DNA from: Penelope pileata
Lineage: Eukaryota > Chordata > Aves > Galliformes > Cracidae
DNA: 64,000 nucleotides
Direction of reading: 5' to 3'
Assembly (NCBI GenBank): GCA_013396635.1
Contig: WBMW01004965.1
Location: 76,820 to 140,819, forward strand
Part shown: positions 34,425 to 45,408 of the stretch, piece by piece
Numbering within the stretch: position 1 is the first letter of the stretch
Layout of the letters: every line of letters starts with the position of its first letter
Made by a program: the position numbers and the translations under genes
Notes under the pieces: model-generated
What the model was told of the DNA's origin: nothing
What the model saw: the letters and a program-made list of their open reading frames with translations, nothing else
Databases searched by the model: none

Positions 34425-36662
34425 CAGATATCACTTTTCTGATTAAATGTGAGTTTCATCATTGATTTGTGCCTGTGTGCTCCTGCCAGAGCAGCTGGTT
34501 TGGTCCTGTCCTGTGCTGTGCCTCCCTGAGCCATGCAGAAGTTACTTTTTTTTTTTTTTTAAGACTAAAGACTTGAGGTACCCCAGAGATGAGGCACTGG
34601 AATGTGGGTATCTTTGAAGTTCTTGCAAAAAAGGATTGCTGAGCAGTGATTTGATGAGGATAACTGGGAGCAGAATAGCAAAATTTGGGACGCAAAATGG
34701 ATTTCAAAAAAAAGCAAAGAGCAGGCACACCTTTGGCAGTTACTTTGCAATGGTATGCCAGCACTGATACAACTTTTTTTTTTCTTTTTAATATAGTAAC
34801 GCAGAGCAAGATGTTGAAAGCATCATAGGCAGTGTGTACATAAAACAGCTGAGTACTGACCTCTCCAAAACCTACATACCAATTCAGCATTTGCATTTCA
34901 TCCCTGTATTACCAACCCATCCCAGTGCACTGCAGAACGTGAAGCAGCAGCATTACTTCTGTTTTTATTTTAAGGAATTGCTATTGCAGACTATGACATA
35001 TGCCTGGTAGTTTTCATGCTTACTGCTGGCCACTACAGCCTCAGGTAGATGTGAGATAGCCTTTGATAGCTTCCTCCCACTCTTGATCCTGACATTCAAA
35101 ACACAAACTGTGCTGTGGCTGAGAAGGTTAGAGCCCCTTTGCAACAGCCAGGTCACCCTCTTCCTCTCCTGCCCCCTTCCCTGCACTGTTTCCCTGTGCT
35201 AGAAGCTGAGCTGGTGGCTGTGCCAGCCTCAGAAGACATTTTGACAAACATGTAACTACCAGAGCAGAACAAAATAAATATTCAGTAGCTTTGTGGCATT
35301 GTACATAGCACAGCGTGTACTGTGTGCATAGTGCCTTCTGACCAAGCAACACACTTATTTCATGCAAATATTTTTTGTTGGTACAAGAGCTAGCAAGGAA
35401 TTCTTTATATAAAAGTGTAGTGCAGCTGTGAGCACTATATTTATGATTTATGAAATACATATGATGTACAGCAGAAAGAACGAGACTGAAATCTGTTAAC
35501 TCAGTATGTGCCAACCTTGTGAACTTGGGTTTGTTTCCAGATTTTTGAGCACAACTGCAGAGGAAACAAAATGGAAATCCACATATGGAATGTGCTCTAG
35601 CTTGACACATATATGACAAGGTAAAGCAGCTTTGTTAGTTACCTATGGGGATCACAGATGCTCTGTGTGACATATCAAGAGACTCTTGTTGACGAGGACA
35701 TTTTGCTGGGACCTGTGACTCCTTGGAAACAGGCACTTGCTTTGTTACCGTGTCACATGGATCAGGGATATATCTGATATTAAGATGGCCAAAATATGTG
35801 CACAGTTAGATTTATCCTGTCTTATACCCAGCAACCGACTCTGTACCAGTTTCTGGAAACATAATTTCTGTGCTCTTGATTGCCACAATCTTGCATCTCT
35901 GACAATATTTTTAAAGAGAGATAAATGCAGCTTCTCCTGTGATCCCTAGGAGCTCTGTCCAATAATACACAAGGTGATATATAACAGAACAGCAAATCCA
36001 GCATACCCGGTCAGGTCATTGCCTTTCAGCTGCCAGCACTGAAGATGTTAAAAGTGAACTACTTGCTGAAGAAAATATGTAGCTGTGCTATACGCTAAAA
36101 TACAAATTTACACAACTGGGTTATGAATAAGGGACTTGTTAGCTATGGTGTGACCAATGAATTCGGATGTTGGCTACATTCTGTAATTTCTGCTGTGTCT
36201 TTTGTCCTTTCCTCTGTCACATCCGTGGTTTGAGTGGTCAAGCAGTCAAATTAGGGCAGTTACTCAAGATCGGGGTGACAGGATGAGCTCTACAGGCAAG
36301 AGACTGATTGAAATGTATCTGCTTTTTTCTCGTTGGCCACACCAAGTGCAATACTGAACAGCAACATTACTGCAGGTTGGGGTTCAAAAGTGCTGGCAGA
36401 CATTTGTTGTCACTCTGTCTTAGTGAGGTTTCTGTAACAGTAATGAGGATGTAACTAAACACCGTGGTTGGCAGCATTATACAGGAAAATAGGCAATGCT
36501 TGCTGGGACTGATCTTGTCTTCAATCAGCCTTCCTCCTTCTCTGTTACCAGAAACATTCAACCCATTTGTTGTAAAATTTATGAAGGAAGTTCACACATT
36601 TATGTATCGACATTTATGGAAGAATGATAGTATGACGATTGTTAGCTTAAATGCAAGTTCGG

Positions 36663-36674
36663 CCACGAGATGGA
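36663..36674 (+). promoter_or_regulatory. Weak CTCF-like motif
   Basis: CCACGAGATGGA matches the CTCF core at 10 of 12 positions in + orientation, with mismatches at positions 5 and 12. It is listed because it sits between two better minus-strand matches. Confidence 0.2.
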
Positions 36675-37580
36675 GCCAGCAGAGCAGCAGGCACACCTCC
36701 CCGGCTGGAGGAAAGGTGATGTGCTACTGTCTCCTTCAGATCTCGAGCAGTATCAGCACCATTAAGAGGATTGTTGGCTTCTCACATACATTGTGAAAAG
36801 CTTTTATTTTTGTCCTTTTCTAATAGCTAATTTCCCTGGCCAACATTACTTTTTATTTTGTATAGTCATCTCTACACTCTAAAAAATAATAAGCTCTTCA
36901 TTTAATATCTGTCTTCTAATTCTGGAGTACAGTGAGATGCCTTGAAGTTTCATCCTGCATTTTGCCCTATGAGCAGTGGGCTGGCTGCCACAGGAAGTCA
37001 ATCCTCCTAATCAAGATAGGTATCTATTTTTCCTACTAGAGCATAGTCTTTAGCTTTATTAAGAAAATCTATTTTCTGATTAACTTATGAAAAAATTCAG
37101 ATGATCTCCTGCTGGAAAAGCAATTCTGAAATGCCTTTGGGGATCCCAATGAAGAATCAGTTGAGCATCTGGCAATTAATCAAAGAATAGGTATGATAAT
37201 CAGATTATCAAAATAGGAAAAGAACAGTCCTGTGTTTGACAGGGACAAAAATCACTGCTGGAATCCACAGTCCAAGAAATCATTTGGTGACTTGGATGAG
37301 GATCTGAGAAGAGATGTAAAAACAATTTAGAAATTGAAAAATGTGTTTTCAAAAGGCTGTTACCCAAAATAATGAGTTGTTCTTATGGCTATAGTAAGTT
37401 GCATTGTCCCTTCAGTCTTACAGATGAAGGAATAAAGAACTGAAAGATACAATTAAGTATATTCGAGTGAGAAATAAGATATGTATCTTCATCAATGAGA
37501 GTAATTAATGACTGAAGCAATGACTTAACAATCTGTAAATTGAGACAGGATGTTCCAGGATGTTTTCTGAGGGATGTCCT

Positions 37581-37599
37581 GTGATTCTGTGATTCTATG
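37581..37599 (+). repeat. Possible CR1 3'-terminal octamer remnant
   Basis: GTGATTCTGTGATTCTATG equals two and a bit copies of the ATTCTRTG octamer that terminates CR1 LINEs, here in + orientation. The sequence upstream does not show the CR1 body, so this may be a badly decayed element or a chance match. Confidence 0.35.
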
Positions 37600-37789
37600 T
37601 TCTGGTTTAAACAACAAGTAATAACATAGCTTCCATGTTACAGCAAGTTACAGAGATCCCTTTGATCCCACTTATCTGTGAAACTATATAATAAGCTTGT
37701 GATGGATGCCCTTACCTGGAAATGATATGAGAATGGAAATATAAGTCTAGGTTTTAAGATGAGAAATGCACCTCTTGGAGGAGAGAAGG

Positions 37790-37836
37790 AAAAAAAAAAA
37801 AGAAGAAGAAGAAGAAAGGAAGAAAGAAAAAAGAAA
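37790..37836 (+). repeat. Homopurine GAA/GGAA tract
   Basis: About 47 bases of purine only on the + strand: an A run, then GAA triplets, then ggaagaaag-type units. Homopurine tracts with some mirror symmetry can adopt triplex (H-DNA) form; that is inference only. Confidence 0.75.
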
Positions 37837-39221
37837 CTAAAGAAACCCAAAGCAGAAAGAACTTGAATCCCTGCCTTTAGCCAACTGTTTTGCATACACA
37901 GGCACGCATATGCAAAATGTGTTTATACAAAACATGTATCAACAGAAAATGAAATTCTGCTTTTCCATGGCTCACAAAACACAGGTTTAACTTTTCAGAG
38001 AACTCATAACTGCCCAACATCAACCGAAGAGTCTGTAGCTATGTGGAGGAGATGACAATCCTACATAATGGTGGGCCTTACAATATTCATGTGTACATTG
38101 AAAAAGCTTTTATAGTTCTTTTTATTCTACTACCTTTTCCTTTTGCCTTAGAAAGATGTGGCTTCTGCTTTCTTTATCGAGAAATACAAATAATGCATGT
38201 TAGCGTCTGTTTTGAGCACTAAAACACAATGATCCTCATAAAGTGCAACGTTTGTATGTATTGCTGTGCTTGTTTATTGTGTTGCCACTCCTGTTTGCGT
38301 GCTAGATTGAAATTCAAGTGTTCCACTGTACTGTGTAACTTACTCACCAGGAGTGAATAGCTGCAAAACTGATGATGCCATTTCCGGTCTCATCATGATA
38401 AAGGGCAGTCTGATTTCATCTGCAGTCTCAGTGTATCTCCCTGGAGGTGCTGCCTAGCCCTCTCTGCATTCAGAATCACCCAGCCACTTTCAGGGATTCA
38501 GAACAGTTCTCTCTCCTCAGTCTTTCCATACGATCTTGATTCCCAGACACAATTTGGGATGGCCTTTAACTGTTACCCTTTCAGAGACCAGGGGAAAGTT
38601 AGAGAATTGCAGGGCTTCCCTACTTACCCAGCTATGCAAGCAGCTGCCTGCAGTCCCTGCGGCTCCCTCTGCTTTTGAGGACAGTCAGACATTCATGGAT
38701 CCAGCAACTTTTTCTCTCCACAGCATGCCTAGTACAAGAAACAATTTTCAAGAACAAATATGGCTGTCACTTGCGATCACCCTTTCATTACTGTGCTTAT
38801 ATCAAATGGATAGATGATTATTTTCATTGGTCTTATATTTTTGTTTAAAGACCAAAAGGAATATATAACAAAACCTAAACTGTTATAAGCTCCAACTACT
38901 GTTTATCATGCAGAAAAAGGTATAGGTTTTCTAGAGGAAGTTGCCACTTAAGCATTACAGAACCATGCTCTGGAAAAAATAATTATATATTCCAGCTAAG
39001 TACAAAGGTGTTCAGAAGCTTGAAGTGCTTATACATGGGGTCATTCTCTAGCAAATGTCTCTGCTTTAGGCAGGACACTTGTATGTCTGTCAGTCTGAAT
39101 ATTAGAAGAGTTTAATTAACATCTGGTTTTGGTATTTCAAGTCACACAAGAAATAAAAGAAGCATTCCCATGGTAGTGGTGGAGGGAAAAAAGAAAATTC
39201 AGATCTTGCAGGTGACAAATC

Positions 39222-39233
39222 ACCCTCTAGTGG
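39222..39233 (-). promoter_or_regulatory. Candidate CTCF motif
   Basis: + strand ACCCTCTAGTGG; the minus strand CCACTAGAGGGT matches the CTCF core at 11 of 12 positions, with only the last base differing. It has the same orientation as the candidate at 33401. It lies about 3.4 kb upstream of the YPEL1 CpG island. Confidence 0.4.
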
Positions 39234-39261
39234 TGTATATTTCAGCTCACTGATTAGAGAG

Positions 39262-39291
39262 AATATATATAATATATAAATATATTTATAT
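39262..39291. repeat. AT-rich low-complexity tract
   Basis: Tandem ATAT/TATA-type sequence (gaatatatataatatataaa, then tatatttatata). It can fold back on itself. A short TATATA echo occurs at about 39356-39362. No further feature was seen. Confidence 0.75.
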
Positions 39292-40537
39292 ACACCTGAA
39301 TTAGGTATCTGAAGTTGAGTGATACAGATTTTTTTTCCATCTCACATCCATTTGTATATATATGAGCAGATGTCCACATCTGTTCCTATATAAAATCATC
39401 ATAAAAAATTATTTGATTCATAATCACATTTCACCCCAAGGAAATACCAGCTAGATTTTTTTTTCATTTTATTTCCCAATTCCATTTCAAAGGCCAACAC
39501 CCTTTACAACTCTCATTATACATCAGCTATTCCTATACTACACACTCCAGCCTGGCTGCTGCCATGTCATAAGTAATAGATGCATTTTCTTTTCCTGAGA
39601 GAACTTGGCAGAACATAATGTTATAAACTTGAGTAACTGAGAAGAGCAAGGTTTTGTTTTGTTTTGTTTTCATTGCTAAGTATGCATGTAAGGGAAATAA
39701 AGAGGAAATAAATTGTTTTTATATGAAAAAAAAACCTTTTCCTCTTTCAATAGTTTTCATTCAGCTAAAGCAAAGAGCATGGAGCTTTACAATTCTAAAA
39801 ACAACTGATTTTTTAAAAACTTGGTTAAAGTCTCCAAATATTTGAGACTGAACACGTTCTGAAGAAGCAAAGGAAGGAATGATCCTGGTGCTATTTCTCA
39901 GTTTAAATGCCTTTGATAGCCCTTCCTCTACCTGTCATATTTGCAGTTTGTCTAGTTTGCAGAATGCCTTATGTTTTTGGACATAATTCACCGACCAGTT
40001 CTATTTCTAACATGCTAAACCACACAGACAATGACTTCATGCCATCTCTACAATTCCTGCAGCCCAATGAATTCCAGAACTACAGCCCATAACCTTGATT
40101 AGAATCCTAATGAGAAACAATAACACCTTCCCGCTCAGATTACGCAGTGATGCAGAGGACACAACAAACACACAGGCACGAGCTGTCAGATTGTCAACAT
40201 CAGTGCCATTGAAGTGGTGTACATCATACTACCAATGATAATATGCTTATGATTTCATTAGGACACGACACAGGATTTAGTAGTAGTATGACATCTGCTT
40301 TGCTAACCAGGATCAGAGGCTCACTGTGAAAGGCAGACTTCACCCAAAGAGTTTATAATCCAAACAGTATAGAGACAGATTCAAGTATTTAATTTCTTCT
40401 GCGCTTTTAAAGTTATTTCACTGTCTTGGTGGACTACACACAGGGCTGTCAAGTGCTTTATCAGAGGTTCATTCATGTAAGCAACCTTAACCTGCTACTG
40501 AAGGCACTGACTGCATCCTTGATGTGTCTTTGTCTTA

Positions 40538-40580
40538 AACAAAACAAAACAAAACAAAACAAAAAAAGAAAGAAAGAAAA
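40538..40580 (+). repeat. (AAAAC)n microsatellite plus GAAA tract
   Basis: Four to five copies of the AAAAC pentamer, then an A run and repeated GAAA units. A simple repeat, possibly polymorphic. Confidence 0.85.
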
Positions 40581-41446
40581 CAATAAAAAGGATGGTATTC
40601 TAACAGTGCTGCTTGTGTATTTGTTACTAGGGGAACAAAAAGCAAAGAGAAAGAAACCCTCAGTGTCCTTGTCATTTGGATCTTTGAATGGAGAAGCAGA
40701 GCTTGTGTTAAAACAATGGAAACACTGTTCCACGTTCAGGATCCTTTGCTGTCCTCACTGAATGACAGCCACTTCTTTCTCCCCCTTGTCCAACTTGTTG
40801 TCACTGAAAAGAAGAACCACTTCTATTGTCAGGACTGGACTTTTTTTATTCACCACGTAGAGTTTAAATCCCATGCCTGTGTAACCTGTTCTGCTCCCAA
40901 CACCTGAACCAAGATCACAGCGTATCTCTCCAGGTAAGCAGAAGGGAGACGCCAGACCCTTGCACTCACATGTATAGACAAGCACGCACAGCAGCCCATG
41001 TGATTCCATGTCTGTGCTCCTTCCTCTAAGCCAGGGCTGACCCAGAGCATGCCATCTGACCAGCAAGATGTCAGAGCAGGAAAGGCACTGCAGCATCTGC
41101 CACAATTCAAAACCAGGACCCTGCAGCTCGTATCTCTGTGCACACCTGGTATCGCTGCCCCCCAGGTTCGAGGGCTGTGTATAGTGATGGGAGCTTTGCC
41201 ACCAGTTTCTGTGGATCAGTGACAGTCATGGCTTATGTGGACAGACACAGACATGGGATGGGGAGGACTACCTGCAGAAATCAGTGTTGTTCTCACTGTG
41301 ACCTGCTGCTCCTTGCTTAATATTTCTCATTCCTAATCCACAGCAAGAGGATAAAAGCTGGAACTACAGTAAACATACTGTGGCATGGTACTTAGAACCT
41401 GTAAATTACAGTGTAAATATTAACTGCTATTAAAAGGCTGAAGCAA

Positions 41447-41494
41447 TAACTTCTATAACTTCAGCTTCTGTAACTTCTATAGCTTCTATACATA
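41447..41494 (+). repeat. Short tandem repeat of AACTTCTAT/AGCTTCT units
   Basis: The segment shows repeated aacttctat, agcttctgt, aacttctat and agcttctat words in a row, a short tandem array of a unit of about 9 bp with variation. No function is suggested. Confidence 0.7.
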
Positions 41495-42885
41495 CAGGAG
41501 TGTATTTCAGACAACTGTATGGCAGCTGGCTGAGTGAATAGGGCATAGGATCAGCTGTACCCGCCCACAGCAGCCATCATCTACAGAAAGAAGAATGGAC
41601 TAAGAAATCTGCCCTGTTAAGGGCGAGTAGTAACAGGCTGCTCAAAATGAAGTGCAAGAAACAGCTTGTTAAAAATATTTTTAACCTTTAGCAGGCTGGA
41701 GCTGTTGATCAACAAGCAGCTCGAGATTTGTGTTGTCTCTGCACTACATCCGATTTAATGTAGTTTCTCTGCTCAGATCCACTACATCCCTGCCTCTCTC
41801 TGTCCCAGCTGTTATCATGTTGTGGGCCTTCATCCCACACCTCATCTCACTCATCCTCAGCAATGGGATGAGGAAGGCTGGTGTGGTGCACTCCGAAGCG
41901 TGACTAAAAAAGGATTGTCACCTGTCCTCTCTTTCTCTAATATTCCGCAAAGTACCAATGCCCCTTGGGTCAGAAAAACCCAGACCTGATGAGGATTTGA
42001 AGAAGAAAGGTGTCAGCACTGAGCAATCGGGAAAAAAGGAAATGGAAATGTTGCTGAGGGTGGATTTATGTGGCGTGACAAAGGCACCTGCCTGAAGGCA
42101 CAGAGGTGACGGCTGCCGCCGACCTCCCCAGCTCTGTCTCTGTGCCCGTGGAACAGAAGGGCTCAGCCCAAACACCCGGGGGTGGCTTTTGTTTACCTTT
42201 AGGGAAAGCACGGCCAGTGCTGGCAGGCCTGGGTGCCTCACAGACACGTGCACGTCGGTTTTGGTATCGTTTGTCTTCAAAACTGTGTTTTACGCCTCAG
42301 CCCCTGTGTATTTTATATTGACAAGCAGTGAGCTCTTCCCAAAACGCCTTCACCAAAGCAGTGCTCTGACTGTTCTCCTTGCCTCCAGAGTCCATCAGGC
42401 CCCGTTTTACTCAATGTTTTCCTACAGCGCTGAACTTTTAACGTGTCGTCTTCCGGAGTTTTACCCTCTTCCATCAGAACCGTGAGAGACAAACGGTGAG
42501 AAATGACAGCCTGAGTGATCTGTAGTGCTTATCACAGCCTTTCACCTCACAACGTCTGTGAAAACGCCTCAGACCTTAACCGAGACGGCACTCAGTCGCT
42601 CTCGGCGGACCATTTACGGGTACTTTATTTCCCCCATCCCCGCGGCGTTCTCTCGCGGCTCTGTCGCCGCAGTACCTCAGGGACCGCCGCTCCCGCCTCA
42701 GGGGTGGGGGGAGGGGCGCCCACCGCACCCGCCCAACGGCCGCGGAGGAGGGGCGGAAGGCGGGGCCGGGCACATCTCCCCGCCCCCTTCTTTGTGGAGG
42801 AGGGGCGAAGGGGGCGGAGCGGCGCTGCCCCCCCCCAACCCGAGGGGGCGGGGCGGAGCGCGAGGGCGCGCGCGCGCGCGCGGTG

Positions 42886-42890
42886 ATTGG
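42886..42890 (-). promoter_or_regulatory. YPEL1: Inverted CCAAT box (ATTGG)
   Basis: The sequence tgATTGGctg directly follows the (CG)n run and GC boxes. This is the preferred inverted CCAAT context for NF-Y in CpG-island promoters. Assignment to YPEL1 rather than to a divergent transcript is by position only. Confidence 0.5.
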
Positions 42891-43362
42891 CTGCCGGCGG
42901 CTGTGGGAGCGCGTTTAACGGCCGCAGCGCCCCCGGGCCGGGGAACAACAAAACAAAGGCAGCGGTGCAGAGCAGAGCGCCATGGCTCGGCCGGGCCGCG
43001 GCCCTCGGGCGGGGAGTCGCGCGCGCAGCCCCCGGCCCCGCTTATGACCGCGGAGGCGCNGAGAGGCGCTCCGGCCGTGCCCCGCTGGGGGTCGCCTCCG
43101 GGCGCCGTTCGTCCGTCCCGGGCAGCGCTGCGCGGCCGCTCGGCCCCTCGCGCTGTTGGGGCTTCGCTGCCGGAGGGCGCTCTCGCCGCTCTCGCGCTCA
43201 CCGCTCCGCGCAGCCCCGAGCGGGGCCCACCCCTCGCCCCGCGGACGCCCCCGCGCAGCTCAGGCGGCGGCTCCCGGCCGCCCCCCCACGCTGGCGGGGT
43301 GTTTGTTTACACATCCGGGAGCCGCGCGGCCCCGCCCCCAGCACCGCTAAGCTCCGCCCCGA

Positions 43363-43370
43363 TGACGTAA
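43363..43370 (+). promoter_or_regulatory. YPEL1: CRE-like site TGACGTAA
   Basis: TGACGTAA lies just downstream of two GC boxes (43331-43339 and 43354-43360). It differs from the palindromic CREB/ATF site TGACGTCA at one base and is a common functional variant near transcription starts. It makes the segment around 43.33-43.40 kb a good candidate for the YPEL1 core promoter. Confidence 0.5.
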
Positions 43371-43640
43371 TGGGGCTGCCCCGGGCGGGGTCCGGGTGGG
43401 GGCGATGGTCCGGGGTCCGCTGTGGGAATGGGCGCCGGTGCGAAGGGGCTGGAGCGGGACGGAGGTGCGCGTGGTTCTGTGGCCCTGAGGGCCTGTCCGT
43501 TCCTTCTCGTTTCTGCAAACCCAGACGGGATCTGCTCCAATGTTAAGAGCTTGGGGAGGGGGCTGAGGGGCAGCTCCCAGCGCCGTGTCCCAGCACGGCG
43601 TTAGCTCGGCCCGGGGCTCCCGGCAGCTGTGCCTGCAGTG

Positions 43641-45125
43641 TTGGGGTCTCCTTGTCCTCTCCCTGTTCCAGACAGGGATCTGCTGTCCTGAGATAATGCC
43701 ATATTTCTTTACATTCTTTACATAACTAGGATCTGCTCCTCACAGTAAATGGGTTAATGCTTCAGACGTGTTAAGGCATCCCTTAAAATCAATATTTTCA
43801 GTGACCTCAAGCCTCTCTGACCTGCGGCCATGTGCTTGGTGTGGCAGCTCACGCTCCCCTTTGTGTTTGCAGTGCACGTGTGGTGCTGCACGTCCCCTCC
43901 GTGCAGCCTCAGCCCTGCCCTCACAGCTCTGCTGGGGGGAGATTTCCTGCAGGAGCCCTCGGTGGCTCTGCAGCCCCTTCCCCTGCTGCTGCTGTGAGGG
44001 CTCAAAGCCCTGAAGCCTCCCTGCAGCCCTCCTGTGCCAGGCTGATCCCTTTAGAAGCACAACGTCTGCTTCCTACACACAATTGCTCATCTGTGGCTCT
44101 CCTTATCGTTATGTTATGGGTATCCCGCTGCAGGAGCAGTGCTGAACTCCGTGCTGCGCTCAGTGCTGTGCCCCTTCCCTGTTCCCACAGCCGGGCTGAG
44201 GCTGTGGGTTTTGCTGGCTCTGTTCCTGTGCCCCTGCCCCGCTCGGCGGTCACCTGATGGCTGCTGACATCAGTGCTGCGTCCGTGCTCGGGTTGCTCAT
44301 CAGCCCCACGCAGCGCGGCCGTGCTGCCCTTTGACAGATGGGTGCATGTGATGAATATTTAGAACCTGCGATTTCAGGCCAGCTGCACAAAGGCTGCTCT
44401 GAGTGCTGCGGGCAGGCCCGGCTCTGTGCCTGCAGTGCTTCTTAGAGGTGCTCTGAGGATTAGGACAGCAGTTGTGTTTCTGTGCAGGATTCAGGTTTTA
44501 CTCTGATTTCAGCAGTATCCATGAAAGCTATTTTGGTGGAGTGGGGAAGTGTCTAACAGCTGGGCTCTGGGCAGCAGTCAAAGGCCTTTGCCCAAAGGCA
44601 TAATTCTGACATAATTCTGAATGGGGTGCACGGCTCTCTGGGGTGGCAGCACCTCGCTGGGTGTGTGGCTTACAGCTGGGGGTACAGCAAGGTGCTTGCC
44701 AGAAGCTGAGGTGTAACTGCCTGTTGTATGCTTATTGTTGGTCATCACGTTTTTCAAAGCTGCCTGCTCACTTGCTCTGCTGGAACTGAGCACCGACTCG
44801 ATATAATTCTCTAGTCCCCTGCCTTTCTGTTGTGACTTCTGCACGTATTTCTTAGAGTGTACCTGATGTGTTGTAGGAAGTGTTTGTTTTGCTTCTGAGT
44901 CTCCTCCATTAGAAATGTGGTGGAGTGGAAGCCAATAGAGGAACAGAAACTGCTTGTTGCTGCGCTGAATGCAGCGTGAATGGAGCAGCTTCACAGAATC
45001 AAGACGACTGTAGCACAGCCAGGCATTTCCTCTAAACACCACTTGGGTCTGTGTCTAGCACTGCTGAATAACAACTCACGGTGGCTTTGTAAAGCTGCTA
45101 ATTTTCCTGCTCTTTTCACCTACAG
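43641..45125 (+). other. YPEL1: YPEL1 first (5' UTR) intron, approximate
   Basis: Sequence between the CpG island and the first recognisable acceptor (ttttcacctacag, ending at 45125). The 5' limit is unknown because the donor of the first exon is not identified. Moderately GC-rich, with cytosine/thymine-rich and CTG-like patches around 43,850-44,250. No coding block was recognised. Confidence 0.55.
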
Positions 45126-45291
45126 GTTGTGACTGTTTCTCTTCTGTCGTTTGTGTGGAAAGTGCCACACACACTCCAGAACAACAACGGCTTTTGCTTG
45201 CATATTCCAGTGTTTCTTTTGTCAGCGAGTTCAGCAAAGTTGTAATTCTTCAAGTGCCAGCCCTGAGCTGAGTGAGGAGCCACCAGCAGAA
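45126..45291 (+). other. YPEL1: YPEL1 5' UTR in the start-codon exon
   Basis: The most likely acceptor is the strong ttttcacctacag at 45113-45125. Weaker alternatives are ttccag (about 45210) and ttttgtcag (about 45225). There is no ATG between 45126 and the start codon, and the coding frame is open upstream to about 45151 without an in-frame ATG, so translation should begin at 45292. Confidence 0.6.
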
Positions 45292-45408
45292 ATGGTAAAA
45301 ATGACAAAGTCAAAAACGTTCCAGGCTTACCTGCCGAACTGTCATCGAACCTACAGCTGTATCCACTGCAGAGCCCATCTAGCCAATCACGATGAGTTGA
45401 TCTCCAAG
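45292..45408 (+). CDS. YPEL1: YPEL1 coding exon 1 (start codon)
   Basis: This exon codes for residues 1-39, from MVKMTKSKTFQAYLPNCHRT to the end HDELISK. YPEL1 is a 119-residue Yippee-family protein with a zinc-binding fold. The family is nuclear, centrosomal and spindle-associated, and YPEL1 was first linked to epithelial-like morphology of fibroblasts. The first zinc pair, Cys23-x2-Cys26 (CIHC), is here. Lys at residue 6 and Asn at residue 16 fit YPEL1 rather than the Arg and Ser I recall in YPEL2. The ATG has G at -3 and G at +4, a strong context; a second in-frame ATG is codon 4. The exon ends AAG before GCAAGT, a GC-type donor. Confidence 0.96.

Larger units (their letters stand above)
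25211..42589. other. MAPK1-YPEL1 intergenic region, no gene supported
   Basis: About 17.4 kb between the end of MAPK1 and the YPEL1 CpG island. All open frames on both strands are short (at most about 165 codons), of low complexity or without resemblance to a family, and none shows paired splice sites around a conserved block. The AT-rich part (about 31-41.5 kb) carries most of the homopurine, A-rich and AT tracts. Recognisable structures are a G-rich tract at 31380, CTCF-like motifs at 33401, 36663 and 39222, and a short CR1-tail-like octamer at 37581. Long non-coding transcripts or enhancers cannot be excluded. Confidence 0.75.
42590..43640. promoter_or_regulatory. YPEL1: CpG island, probable YPEL1 promoter and 5' non-coding exon
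   Basis: A block of about 1 kb that is abruptly GC- and CpG-rich, in contrast to both flanks. It carries many GC boxes (GGGCGG or CCGCCC, for example around 42841-42856, 43331 and 43354), a (CG)n run at 42867-42882, an inverted CCAAT box and a CRE-like site, and no TATA box. It lies about 1.6 kb upstream of the exon holding the YPEL1 start codon. The transcription start and the first-exon donor are not resolved: no strong GTRAGT donor was seen, only weaker ones such as GAG|GTGCGC at 43465. Long open frames on both strands here are a by-product of scarce stop codons in GC-rich DNA. Confidence 0.8.

Noticed and set aside
42525..43546. Long open frames of 281 and 219 codons (+) and 167 codons (-) in the CpG island
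   Set aside because: GC-rich DNA has few stop codons. The translations are Arg/Pro/Ala/Gly low complexity, overlap in several frames and strands, and span an N; none resembles a protein family.
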